The notes under the pieces are model-generated. The model saw nothing but the letters and a program-made list of their open reading frames with translations, made no database searches and was not told the DNA's origin. From Flexibacter flexilis DSM 6793 (GTDB lineage Bacteria > Bacteroidota > Bacteroidia > Cytophagales > Flexibacteraceae), in assembly GCF_900112255.1 (NCBI RefSeq), contig NZ_FOLE01000002.1, positions 441,854-505,853 of the forward strand: a stretch of 64,000 bases of DNA. The letters run 5' to 3'. Positions within the stretch are counted from its first letter, which is position 1. Each line of letters opens with the position of its first letter. Both the position numbers and the translations under genes were made by a program. Shown here piece after piece: positions 53,829 to 62,003 of the stretch.

Positions 53829-54851
53829 ATGCACGTACAAACAAACGTTTCGCTTCGTCCTTTCAACACTTTTGGCATAGATGCCCGCGCCCAATACCTC
53901 GTACACATCGACACGGAGGCGGCTTTGTTGGAGGCTTTGCGCCAACCACAATGGCAGGCTTTGCCCAAGCTCATACTCGGAGGCGGCAGCAATATGCTTT
54001 TTACCAAAGACTACGAAGGCGCAGTGTTTCGCATTGAGCTAAAAGGAATTAGCGTAGTGCAAGAATCTGAAAAAGAGGTAATTGTACGCGCTGGAGCTGG
54101 CGAAGTTTGGCACGAATTTGTACAGCATTGTTTGCGCAACGGTTGGGGCGGCTTGGAGAATTTGTCGCTGATACCAGGCACGGTGGGAGCTTGCCCAATC
54201 CAAAATATTGGGGCGTATGGCGTAGAAATCAAAGAAATTTTTGAAAGTCTGGAGGCCGTGCACATTGCCACTGGCGAAAAACGCGTATTTAGTCATGCAC
54301 AATGCGCTTTTGGTTACCGCGACAGCTATTTCAAACAAGAAGGCAAAGGCCAATATATCATCACGGCGGTTACGTTTCGCTTGCACAAAAAACACGAAAA
54401 TTTAAACGTGAGTTACGGGGCAATTCGGGACGTGTTGGCCGAGCGAGGCATCACGAATCCGTCTTATCTTGATGTAAGTGAAGCGGTTATCTCTATCAGA
54501 CAAAGCAAATTACCGAATCCTGCGGAGCTTGGCAACGCGGGTAGCTTTTTCAAAAATCCCGAAATTCCGTTGGCACAATACGAGCAGTTGCGCGAGCAAT
54601 TCCCGAATGTTCCGTCTTATCCCGTCAATGCCCAAACCGTGAAAGTTCCTGCGGGTTGGCTCATCGAACAAAGCGGCTGGAAAGGCAAACGCGTCGGCAA
54701 TTGTGGCGTACATCATTTGCAAGCCCTCGTAATCGTGAATTATGGTGGTGCCACTGGTGCAGAAATCAAGGCACTTTCCGAGCAAATACAGGCCGATGTT
54801 TTTACTAAATTTGGCGTAACGCTCTCGGCAGAAGTCAATTTTATTGGATAA
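53829..54851 (+). CDS. murB: UDP-N-acetylenolpyruvoylglucosamine reductase
   Basis: 340 residues, the type I (E. coli-like) MurB. FAD-binding motifs NTFGIDARAQYLVHI, LILGGGSNMLFTKDYEG and IPGTVGACPIQNIGAYGVE; catalytic region GYRDSYFK, then LGNAGSFFKNPEI with the proton-donating Ser, and C-terminal PAGWLIEQSGWKGKR. Reduces enolpyruvyl-UDP-GlcNAc to UDP-MurNAc for peptidoglycan. Monocistronic with a bidirectional terminator. Confidence 0.97.
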   Translation: MHVQTNVSLRPFNTFGIDARAQYLVHIDTEAALLEALRQPQWQALPKLILGGGSNMLFTKDYEGAVFRIELKGISVVQESEKEVIVRAGAGEVWHEFVQHCLRNGWGGLENLSLIPGTVGACPIQNIGAYGVEIKEIFESLEAVHIATGEKRVFSHAQCAFGYRDSYFKQEGKGQYIITAVTFRLHKKHENLNVSYGAIRDVLAERGITNPSYLDVSEAVISIRQSKLPNPAELGNAGSFFKNPEIPLAQYEQLREQFPNVPSYPVNAQTVKVPAGWLIEQSGWKGKRVGNCGVHHLQALVIVNYGGATGAEIKALSEQIQADVFTKFGVTLSAEVNFIG

Positions 54852-54861
54852 ATAATAAAAT

Positions 54862-54899
54862 AAAAAGCCCCAAAATATCAACTACTTTGGGGCTTTTTA
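54862..54899. terminator. Bidirectional terminator
   Basis: Stem AAAAAGCCCCAAA / TTTGGGGCTTTTT between murB and the efflux cassette. Confidence 0.88.
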
Positions 54900-54912
54900 T
54901 TAGTAAAATTAA

Positions 54913-56058
54913 TTACTCTTCTTCCGCTACATTTTTGAGTTTCATTAGCAATGAATATGCGCCTTTATACACAATTTTTTGCTTTTCGGAAGGCAAATCT
55001 TTTGCATTTTTTATTTCTACAAATCCCTCTTCCTCGCCACCTGTTTTTACTTCTACCATTTGGAATTTGTGGGCATTTTCGGCCACAAAAACATAATCTT
55101 TGTTTTCATAATGTACGATGGCCTCTTCTGGCAACGCCGAAACCGCCGCGTTACGGGTTTCTATTTCGGCATTCATAAACATACCAGGGATAAGCGTATG
55201 GTCGTATTGCTCAAAATGGCAATGCACTTCTACATTACGGCTTGCTGATAAGTTCTTGCCTATCAGGATTATTTCGCACAAATGCTTGTTGGTTGGGTCG
55301 GCGTTGGTGTAGGCGTAGAGCTTCTGACCAAGTTTAATTTTACTCAAATCTTGCTCAAAAACCGACAAATTCAAGTGAATATCCGTTGGATTTATCAGCT
55401 CAAAAAGCACTTCTGTTGGTGCCACATATTTGCCAATATTGACATTTACCACCGACACATAACCCTCGATTGGCGATTTAATATTCACGGATTTTGAAAT
55501 ATTATCTGCTGTGAGTTTTTCGGGATTTATGCCAATAATTAATAGTTTTTCTTTGAGTGCTTTTAATTTAATTTTTTCGGACTGAAAATCCGCTAAAGCC
55601 TGTTGATAAACTTTATCGCTGGCCGCATTACTGGCATTCAATTCTTTTTGTCTTTGCAAATCTTTTTCCAACAATCCCAACATATTTTTTGCCGTCAGGA
55701 AATCTTGTTGCAATTGGATGTATTGTTGGTCTTCCATGATGGCAATTACTTCGTTTTTGCTCACGTGCATTCCTGGCAACAATTTCGTAGATTTCAAGTA
55801 GCCACCCAACGGCGCACTGATCGAAACCAAATTTTGTGGTGGCACATCAATTACGCCGTTTACTTTTAGCGTAGAAGAAATACTTTTTGGCGTAATTTCA
55901 CCTAATTGTATGCCCGATGTTTTAATTTGAGCATCCGTAAGTGTTACTTCCGTTTCGATGGTTTCTTTTTCGGTTTCTTGTGCCGTATTTTCAGCTTTTT
56001 TTCCACAAGAACCTAACAAAAATAATGCTGATATATAAACAAAAATGAGGTTTTTCAT
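54913..56058 (-). CDS. RND efflux periplasmic adaptor (CusB/CzcB-like lipoprotein)
   Basis: 381 residues. Lipoprotein signal MKNLIFVYISALFLLGSC; lipidated Cys at ~18. Then NGVIDVPPQNLVSISAPLGGYLKST (lipoyl/barrel half), a helical hairpin (QLQQDFLTAKNMLGLLEKDL), the second lipoyl half (NIKSPIEGYVSVVNVNIGKYV) and a beta-barrel domain ending VEVKTGGEEEGFVEI. The adaptor bridges the inner-membrane pump and the outer-membrane channel. Last gene of the metal-efflux cassette, 25 bp downstream of the CusA-TolC fusion. Confidence 0.92.
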   Translation of the reverse strand: MKNLIFVYISALFLLGSCGKKAENTAQETEKETIETEVTLTDAQIKTSGIQLGEITPKSISSTLKVNGVIDVPPQNLVSISAPLGGYLKSTKLLPGMHVSKNEVIAIMEDQQYIQLQQDFLTAKNMLGLLEKDLQRQKELNASNAASDKVYQQALADFQSEKIKLKALKEKLLIIGINPEKLTADNISKSVNIKSPIEGYVSVVNVNIGKYVAPTEVLFELINPTDIHLNLSVFEQDLSKIKLGQKLYAYTNADPTNKHLCEIILIGKNLSASRNVEVHCHFEQYDHTLIPGMFMNAEIETRNAAVSALPEEAIVHYENKDYVFVAENAHKFQMVEVKTGGEEEGFVEIKNAKDLPSEKQKIVYKGAYSLLMKLKNVAEEE

Positions 56059-56083
56059 TTTCTTAAATTTTTAGAAATTAAAA

Positions 56084-59000
56084 TTATTTGTTTAGGAGCG
56101 AATAAATCTCTACAGCTTCTCGATTTTGGGCTTCGATGGCGTTGAGATATTCGGTTTGGATACTGATACTTTGGCTAATAAGCAGCGTCCAATCCAAGTA
56201 ATTGATTTGCCCCGCGTTGAGTTGTAAGTTTGCCAACTGCTGCAATTGTTGGGCTTTTTGCAAAGCATTTTGTTCATAAAAACCGATACTTGCTTGCGCT
56301 TTTTGGTAACGCAATTGGGCTTGTTGCCATTGGGCGTGCAGTTGTTTTTGGCTGTTTTGGTAGCTACTTTCCGCGATTTGTTGTGCAATGTTAGCGGCTG
56401 CAATGCGGCTTTTTTGTGCTTTTGCCCACAGCGGAATCCCCACGCCCAATTGCACAGATTGAAAGCGTTTGTTGTAGCCATAATATACATCATCGCTGCC
56501 TACTCCTCTGATAGTCATGTTGTTGTAGGCGAGCATAAGGCTTGGCAAAAGTTTTGCTTTTTCGAGGCGATAGGCCGTAAGGCTTTGCGTGCGTTGCTGC
56601 TGGGCAAGTTGCGCGTGTGGGTGTTGGCGCAACGCTGCCGTATCGCTCCACACCACCGACACAGGCAAAACGGCACTAGCCGCAGGGCTTGGAACAAATG
56701 CCGTGTGGGTATTGAGCAAATACCGAAATTCCGCTTGCAAAATGCCGTAGTCGTGTTGCACTTGTTGGAGTTGCAAAGCGATTTGGCCGCGTGTGAGTTC
56801 GGCACTGTTGGCTTCCAACACATTACTTTCGCCTTTGCGGAAACGTAGCGTAGATTTTTGCACAAATTCGCTCAAAATACTATCATTTTTCTGCAAAATA
56901 GTGCGCCTTTTTTCCAACAAAAGCATTTGAGAATATACCAAACGAACTTGTTTTTTTAGCTCATTTTCTTTGAGCGTAGCGACAAGCAAACTTTTTTTCA
57001 ATTCGTCAGATAAAAGCTCTTTTTGGTGCTTATAAACCGTCGGGAATTGGAAATTTTGAGCCAAAGAAATTTTATTATCTTTATAAATGCTATTGAATTG
57101 CCCATATTCAAAACTCACGTCTGTTGGGGCAATATCCACGCCCGATTTTTTGAGTTTTTCGGCGTGCGAAACCATTAATTTTTCTGTTTTTAGGCTCAAA
57201 TTATTGGCTACTGCCGAATCCAAAGCGGCTTGCAAACTAATCGGTGTTTGGGCTTGGGCAGCATTTCCGAAAAGCACCAACAAAACAATACTTACGGCTG
57301 TGGTCGTTGTGCCAGATTTGGGGTTTTCGTTTTTTTCAAAAAGCATATAAAGTGCTGGTAACACAAAGAGTGTGAGCAATGTAGCCAACATCAGGCCACC
57401 GATTACGACCGTTGCCAAAGGGCGTTGTACTTCCGCGCCTGCGCCATTGCTGACGGCCATCGGCAAAAAGCCCAACGAGGCCACAAACGCCGTCATGAGC
57501 ACAGGCCGCAAACGCAAACTTGTACCTTCCAGCACCACACGGCGTAAATCTGTCTGGCCATCGTGTCGGATTCGGTTAAACTCGGCCACCAACACAATGC
57601 CATTGAGCACGGCCACGCCAAACAGCGCGATAAAGCCCACGCCCGCCGAAATACTAAACGGCATACCACGACCCGCCAGCGCAAAAATGCCGCCAATGGC
57701 CGAAAGCGGAATCGCCGAATAAATCAACAAACCTTGTCGTACGGAGCTAAACGCAAAATATAACATCAAGAAAATTAGCAACAAAGACACTGGAACGGCA
57801 ATACTGAGGCGTTGCGTAGCTTTCTCCAAATTCTCGAAAGCACCGCCATACACAATGTAATAGCCCGACGGCAGTTTTACTTTTTTCTGAATTTTTTGTT
57901 GCAATTCCTTCACAATGCTTTGCACGTCGCGGCCTCGCACGTTGAAACCCACCACGATACGGCGTTTGGCATCTTCGCGCTGAATTTGGCTGGCGGCTTC
58001 CTTGAGCGAAACATTGGCCACCTGATACAACGGAATTTGTGAGCCGTTGGGCGTTGGGATAAGTAAATTTTGAATGTCGCTGAGGCGTTGGCGTTGGTCG
58101 CCTGCCAAACGAACCACCAAATCAAAACGGCGTTCGCCTTCAAATATCAGACCGCTACTTTGTCCCGCAAAAGCTGTGTTAATGGTTTGGTTAATGTCCT
58201 TAATATTCAAAGCGTATTCGGCGATGGCCGCGCGGTTGTACTCGATAATAATTTGCGGCGTGCCCGTAATGGTTTCGATGTACAAATCTTTCGCGCCGTC
58301 CACCGTCTCCACGATAGCACCTAACTTCTTGGAATACAAGGCCAACGTATCCAAATCTTCCCCGAAAATCTTACAAACTACGTCTTGGCGTGCGCCTGTC
58401 ATTAGCTCATTAAAACGCATCTGAACAGGAAATTGAAACCCAAAACTAACGCCCGTTACGTCTTCCAGCGAATGACTCATTTTTTCGGCCAGTTCTGGGA
58501 ATGTTTCCGCCGAAGTCCATTCACTTTTGTCTTTGAGAATAATCATCAAATCTTGCGCCTCCATCGGCATGGGGTCGGTCGGGATTTCGGCACTGCCAAT
58601 TTTGGCCACCACTTTTTCTACTTCAGGATATTTGAGCAAAATTTTAGACGCTTTTTGCGCCGCATCAAGACTTACATTGAGGTTGCTCCCTGGCAAAACA
58701 CGCGTTTCGAGTGCAAAATCGCCTTCTTCCAACGCAGGAATAAATTCGCCTCCCATTTGGCTCAAAATCAGCACGGCAATCACGAGCAAGCCCACCGACG
58801 CGGACACGATGAGTTTGGGGAACGACAAAATTTTGTCCAAAAGTTTTTGATAACGCTTTTCGATAAAGTCAATCAGATGGTCAGAGAAATTCTTTTTGTG
58901 CGCCACTTTTTTACTCAAAAACAAAGCACTCATCGTCGGGATATAGGTCAGCGACAAAATAAATGCACCCAACAACGCAAACGCAACTGTCTGAGCCATA

Positions 59001-60430
59001 GGCTTAAACATTTTACCTTCGATGCCTTCGAGCGTAAAAATCGGGAGGTACACAATCAGGATAATAATTTGCCCGAAAACCGCACTGTTCATCATGCGGC
59101 CAGCCGAGTAATTGACTTCGTCGTCCATTTGTTTTTGAGAAATGCGCGTAAGTCCCGCAAAATTGGGGCTGCTGGCCAGTCGGTGCATCACAGATTCCAC
59201 AATAATTACTGCGCCGTCCACTATCAAACCAAAATCCAACGCGCCCAAACTCATCAGGTTGCCACTCACGCCAAACAAATTCATCATAATAATCGCGAAA
59301 AGCATCGCCAACGGAATCACGGAAGCGACCAGCAAACCCGCGCGAACATTCCCCAAAAACAGCACCAACACAAACACGACAATGAGTGCGCCTTCCAACA
59401 GGTTTTTTTCTACCGTCCCGATGGCATTGTTTACCATTTTGGTACGATCAAGAAACGGCTCAATCACCACGCCTTCTGGCAAAGTTTGCTGAATTTGGGC
59501 AACGCGTTCTTTTACGTTGCGGATTACCTCGCTGCTGTTTTCGCCTTTGAGCATCATCACGACCGCACCCGCTACTTCGCCTTTGTCGTTATAAGACATT
59601 GCGCCATAGCGTGTTGCGTGTCCAAATTGTATATCGGCCACATCGCGCACGTACACGGGATTGCCTTTGTCGGTGTGCGTAACGGCAATGTTACGCAAGT
59701 CGTCCAGCGAACTGATAAGCCCTTCGCTACGAATGTAGAGCGTAGTCGAACCTTTTTCGATGTATGCACCGCCCGTATTTTCGTTATTTTTTTCTAAAGC
59801 ACTAAAAACGTCCGAAATGGTCAGGCCAAAAGATTTGAGTTTGGCAGGATTAACGGCCACTTCGTATTGTTTGAGTTTGCCGCCGAAACTGCTCACATCG
59901 GCCACGCCTTTCACGCCCAACAACTGACGGCGAACAATCCAGTCCTGAATCGTGCGCAAATCCATTTCGGAATATTTACCTTCATAGCCTTTTTTGGGGC
60001 GCACAACATACTGGTAAATTTCACCCAAACCCGTCGTTACAGGGCCAAGTTCGGGCGTGCCCACTCCTTGCGGAATTTGGACTTGTTGTAGGCGTTCGGC
60101 AATTTGCTGACGCGCCCAATAAATGTCGGTGTTGTCGTCAAAAACCACCGTAACCAGCGACAAACCGAAGCGCGAAAAGCTCCGAATTTCCAAAAGCCCC
60201 GAAATATTACTGTTGGCTTGTTCTATCGGAAATGTGATAAGTCGCTCAATATCAGGCGCACCCAACGCAGGGGCAACCGTAATAATTTGTACTTGGGTGT
60301 TGGTGATGTCGGGCACGGCATCAATGGGCAGGCGCGTAACCTCGTAGCTCCCATAGCCGATAAGCCCCAGCATAAACAACAAAATGATAAGTTTATTTCT
60401 TACCGAAAAATTGATGATGGCATTTAGCAT
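56084..60430 (-). CDS. CusA/CzcA heavy-metal RND pump fused to TolC-type outer-membrane channel
   Basis: 1448 residues, longer than the ~1040 of a normal CusA. Residues ~1-1030 are an HME-RND pump: PDITNTQVQIIT near the N terminus, the metal-type proton relay DFGLIVDGAVIIVESVMHR, and twelve membrane helices. At ~1042-1062 a second signal-like hydrophobic stretch (AVSIVLLVLFGNAAQAQTP) starts a TolC-family domain (LQAALDSAVANNLSLKTEKL and QQLANLQLNAGQINYLDWTLL) running to the C terminus. With the adaptor downstream this one gene supplies two of the three components. Such fusions occur in other Bacteroidota. Substrate likely Cu/Ag or Co/Zn/Cd. Confidence 0.95.
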   Translation of the reverse strand: MLNAIINFSVRNKLIILLFMLGLIGYGSYEVTRLPIDAVPDITNTQVQIITVAPALGAPDIERLITFPIEQANSNISGLLEIRSFSRFGLSLVTVVFDDNTDIYWARQQIAERLQQVQIPQGVGTPELGPVTTGLGEIYQYVVRPKKGYEGKYSEMDLRTIQDWIVRRQLLGVKGVADVSSFGGKLKQYEVAVNPAKLKSFGLTISDVFSALEKNNENTGGAYIEKGSTTLYIRSEGLISSLDDLRNIAVTHTDKGNPVYVRDVADIQFGHATRYGAMSYNDKGEVAGAVVMMLKGENSSEVIRNVKERVAQIQQTLPEGVVIEPFLDRTKMVNNAIGTVEKNLLEGALIVVFVLVLFLGNVRAGLLVASVIPLAMLFAIIMMNLFGVSGNLMSLGALDFGLIVDGAVIIVESVMHRLASSPNFAGLTRISQKQMDDEVNYSAGRMMNSAVFGQIIILIVYLPIFTLEGIEGKMFKPMAQTVAFALLGAFILSLTYIPTMSALFLSKKVAHKKNFSDHLIDFIEKRYQKLLDKILSFPKLIVSASVGLLVIAVLILSQMGGEFIPALEEGDFALETRVLPGSNLNVSLDAAQKASKILLKYPEVEKVVAKIGSAEIPTDPMPMEAQDLMIILKDKSEWTSAETFPELAEKMSHSLEDVTGVSFGFQFPVQMRFNELMTGARQDVVCKIFGEDLDTLALYSKKLGAIVETVDGAKDLYIETITGTPQIIIEYNRAAIAEYALNIKDINQTINTAFAGQSSGLIFEGERRFDLVVRLAGDQRQRLSDIQNLLIPTPNGSQIPLYQVANVSLKEAASQIQREDAKRRIVVGFNVRGRDVQSIVKELQQKIQKKVKLPSGYYIVYGGAFENLEKATQRLSIAVPVSLLLIFLMLYFAFSSVRQGLLIYSAIPLSAIGGIFALAGRGMPFSISAGVGFIALFGVAVLNGIVLVAEFNRIRHDGQTDLRRVVLEGTSLRLRPVLMTAFVASLGFLPMAVSNGAGAEVQRPLATVVIGGLMLATLLTLFVLPALYMLFEKNENPKSGTTTTAVSIVLLVLFGNAAQAQTPISLQAALDSAVANNLSLKTEKLMVSHAEKLKKSGVDIAPTDVSFEYGQFNSIYKDNKISLAQNFQFPTVYKHQKELLSDELKKSLLVATLKENELKKQVRLVYSQMLLLEKRRTILQKNDSILSEFVQKSTLRFRKGESNVLEANSAELTRGQIALQLQQVQHDYGILQAEFRYLLNTHTAFVPSPAASAVLPVSVVWSDTAALRQHPHAQLAQQQRTQSLTAYRLEKAKLLPSLMLAYNNMTIRGVGSDDVYYGYNKRFQSVQLGVGIPLWAKAQKSRIAAANIAQQIAESSYQNSQKQLHAQWQQAQLRYQKAQASIGFYEQNALQKAQQLQQLANLQLNAGQINYLDWTLLISQSISIQTEYLNAIEAQNREAVEIYSLLNK

Positions 60431-60551
60431 AAGTTTAAAAGCATTTTAGCCCTGCACGCTAAAAACAAACGTACAAGGTTTGGGCTAAGTAGCCGTAAGG
60501 CCAACGTAGTCCAAGTGTTTTTTTATAAAATAAAAATTGATTATCAGTGAT

Positions 60552-60950
60552 TTATGCTAAATATTTGGGCGGCTGCCAAATAGAAGTTCCGTGCCAAGCG
60601 GGAAGGCTGGCATTGTCGGGAAGTGGATATTTTTCCTTTACGAAACTGATTAATTTGCTCGAAAGACTAAGAATTTGTTGGGCTGTATTGGGCAAAACCG
60701 CAAAAACACTCACCATCGGCGCAGGGACTTTGAACGGCAAAGCCATGTCGCGGTCTTGGTCGTGGTCGGTGTGTGCTTTTTGAGAAATAAGATAATGCTC
60801 ATGCAGGAACTCCAAGAAATTCAGGGACTTATGTTCTGTTTTGTGTTCGATAAAATGCTGTATTAGGGCAGGCATCTTCAGCAATTGGTTGCAGGAAGTG
60901 GCCGCCAACAGATAAGTAGTCAAGAAAAATATGCCAACTAATCTTTTCAC
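60552..60950 (-). CDS. Small His-rich protein of the metal-efflux cassette
   Basis: 132 residues. N-terminal hydrophobic signal (VGIFFLTTYLLAATSC) with a Cys that could be lipidated, then FIEHKTEHKSLNFLEFLHEHY and KAHTDHDQDRDMALPFK, eight or more His and acidic residues. Small proteins with this HDQDRDMALPFK pattern are commonly found at the head of CusA-type operons in Bacteroidota; role unproven, probably metal binding or sensing (inference). First gene of the cassette, 121 bp before the CusA-TolC gene. Confidence 0.75.
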   Translation of the reverse strand: MKRLVGIFFLTTYLLAATSCNQLLKMPALIQHFIEHKTEHKSLNFLEFLHEHYLISQKAHTDHDQDRDMALPFKVPAPMVSVFAVLPNTAQQILSLSSKLISFVKEKYPLPDNASLPAWHGTSIWQPPKYLA

Positions 60951-60973
60951 AGACGCAGTATTTTATGTGCGAG

Positions 60974-60981
60974 CAAATATA
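60974..60981 (-). promoter_or_regulatory. Possible -7 box of the metal-efflux cassette
   Basis: Minus-strand TATATTTG, 24 nt upstream of the small protein's start; no TTG 19-21 bp further up, which suits an activated promoter. Confidence 0.4.
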
Positions 60982-61118
60982 CAAAGCGATAACAACAAAA
61001 CAGCCGAAGGGGTTTATTATTGCCCTAATTTAGAATTGGTTTATTTATGGCAGATAGAACCCGATACGATTTAAACGGGCAAATTGTTGCATATTTGCCG
61101 CCCAAATCATGTTTTGCT

Positions 61119-61715
61119 ATGCTGCAACCGCGTATTTTGTTGTTAGATAATTTCGACTCATTCACCTACAATTTGGCCGATTACATGGGGCGTTTGGGTG
61201 CAAATTGCCACGTCGTGCGCAATAACATTCCTTTTGAGGAGATTATTAACCAACAATATGATGCAGTTTTGCTTTCGCCAGGCCCTGGTGAACCTGCGCA
61301 AGCGGGTTGCCTGATGCAAATTATAGCGCATTACGAAAACCGTTTGCCGATACTGGGCATTTGCTTGGGTCATCAGGCTTTGGGCTTGCATTTTGGGGCA
61401 AAGTTGCGACGTGCGGCCAAGCCCATGCACGGCAAAACGTCTGTTATCCAGACACATTTATCCAACCCCAAAACCCTATTTGTAGGGTTACCGCCGCAAA
61501 TGGAAGTAGTGCGTTATCATTCTCTTATTTTGGAAGAATTACCTGAATGCCTGCGAGTTACGGCCTGCACTACCGACGCGGAAATCATGGGTTTTGTTCA
61601 CGAAACCTTGCCCATCGAGGGGCTACAATTTCACCCAGAAGCCATTCTCACACAATACGGCTTGGAAATGCTCGGCCATTGGCTGAAACGCAACGTAATG
61701 CCTGTAACTACCTGA
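61119..61715 (+). CDS. Anthranilate/aminodeoxychorismate synthase glutamine amidotransferase (TrpG/PabA)
   Basis: 198 residues from ATG 61119; an ATG at 61047 would add 24 residues not typical of the family. Class I glutamine amidotransferase: LLLDNFDSFTYNLADYMG, LLSPGPGEPAQAG (oxyanion region), nucleophile Cys82 in LGICLGHQALG, and the HxE pair in GLQFHPEAILTQYG. Supplies ammonia for anthranilate or aminodeoxychorismate synthesis; no trpE or pabB is adjacent, so which pathway cannot be told. Its TGA stop uses the first three bases of the duplicated birA segment. Confidence 0.92.
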   Translation: MLQPRILLLDNFDSFTYNLADYMGRLGANCHVVRNNIPFEEIINQQYDAVLLSPGPGEPAQAGCLMQIIAHYENRLPILGICLGHQALGLHFGAKLRRAAKPMHGKTSVIQTHLSNPKTLFVGLPPQMEVVRYHSLILEELPECLRVTACTTDAEIMGFVHETLPIEGLQFHPEAILTQYGLEMLGHWLKRNVMPVTT

Positions 61716-61812
61716 AGGCAAAATCATTGGCATCAATGATACTGGGCAACTAGCAGTACAGACCAACAACACACTACGTTATTTTTCTTTTAAAGAAATT
61801 GTGTATTTGTAG
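61713..61812 (+). pseudogene. birA: Fragment of birA (last 33 codons), inverted duplicate
   Basis: A 100-bp stretch matching 34644-34743 (minus strand) with 95 matches and 5 substitutions; translates to IIGINDTGQLAVQTNN and then LRYFSFKEIVYL followed by the same TAG stop. No start codon or upstream birA sequence is present, so it cannot make ligase. The flanking block 61880-61918 also matches the sequence downstream of birA (34561-34595) with a 4-nt insertion. Confidence 0.9.
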
Positions 61813-61941
61813 ATAATTTTTGCATATTCAAAATGAATTTTATTGTTTTTGAATAATTGATTTTAAAGATGTCGCGCCCACGGCATTTATTCCCACACCA
61901 ACACTTTTTACTACCAAGTCAAAGGCTCTTTATTTCTGCAC

Positions 61942-61984
61942 AAAAAAGCTCTTATAGATTTCTGAAATCCATAAGAGCTTTTTT
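61942..61984. terminator. Bidirectional terminator
   Basis: Perfect 14-bp stem AAAAAAGCTCTTAT / ATAAGAGCTTTTTT, extended by GATTT/AAATC inside; serves the OmpA-family gene and anything coming from the left. Confidence 0.9.
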
Positions 61985-62003
61985 GTAATACTCTCATAAT
62001 CTT

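Noticed and set aside
58433-59797. Long plus-strand open frame (454 codons) opposite the CusA-TolC gene
   Set aside because: Its composition (rich in His, Arg, Asn, Gln, Phe) is that of the antisense of a coding gene, with no recognisable domain; the minus-strand gene is unambiguous.
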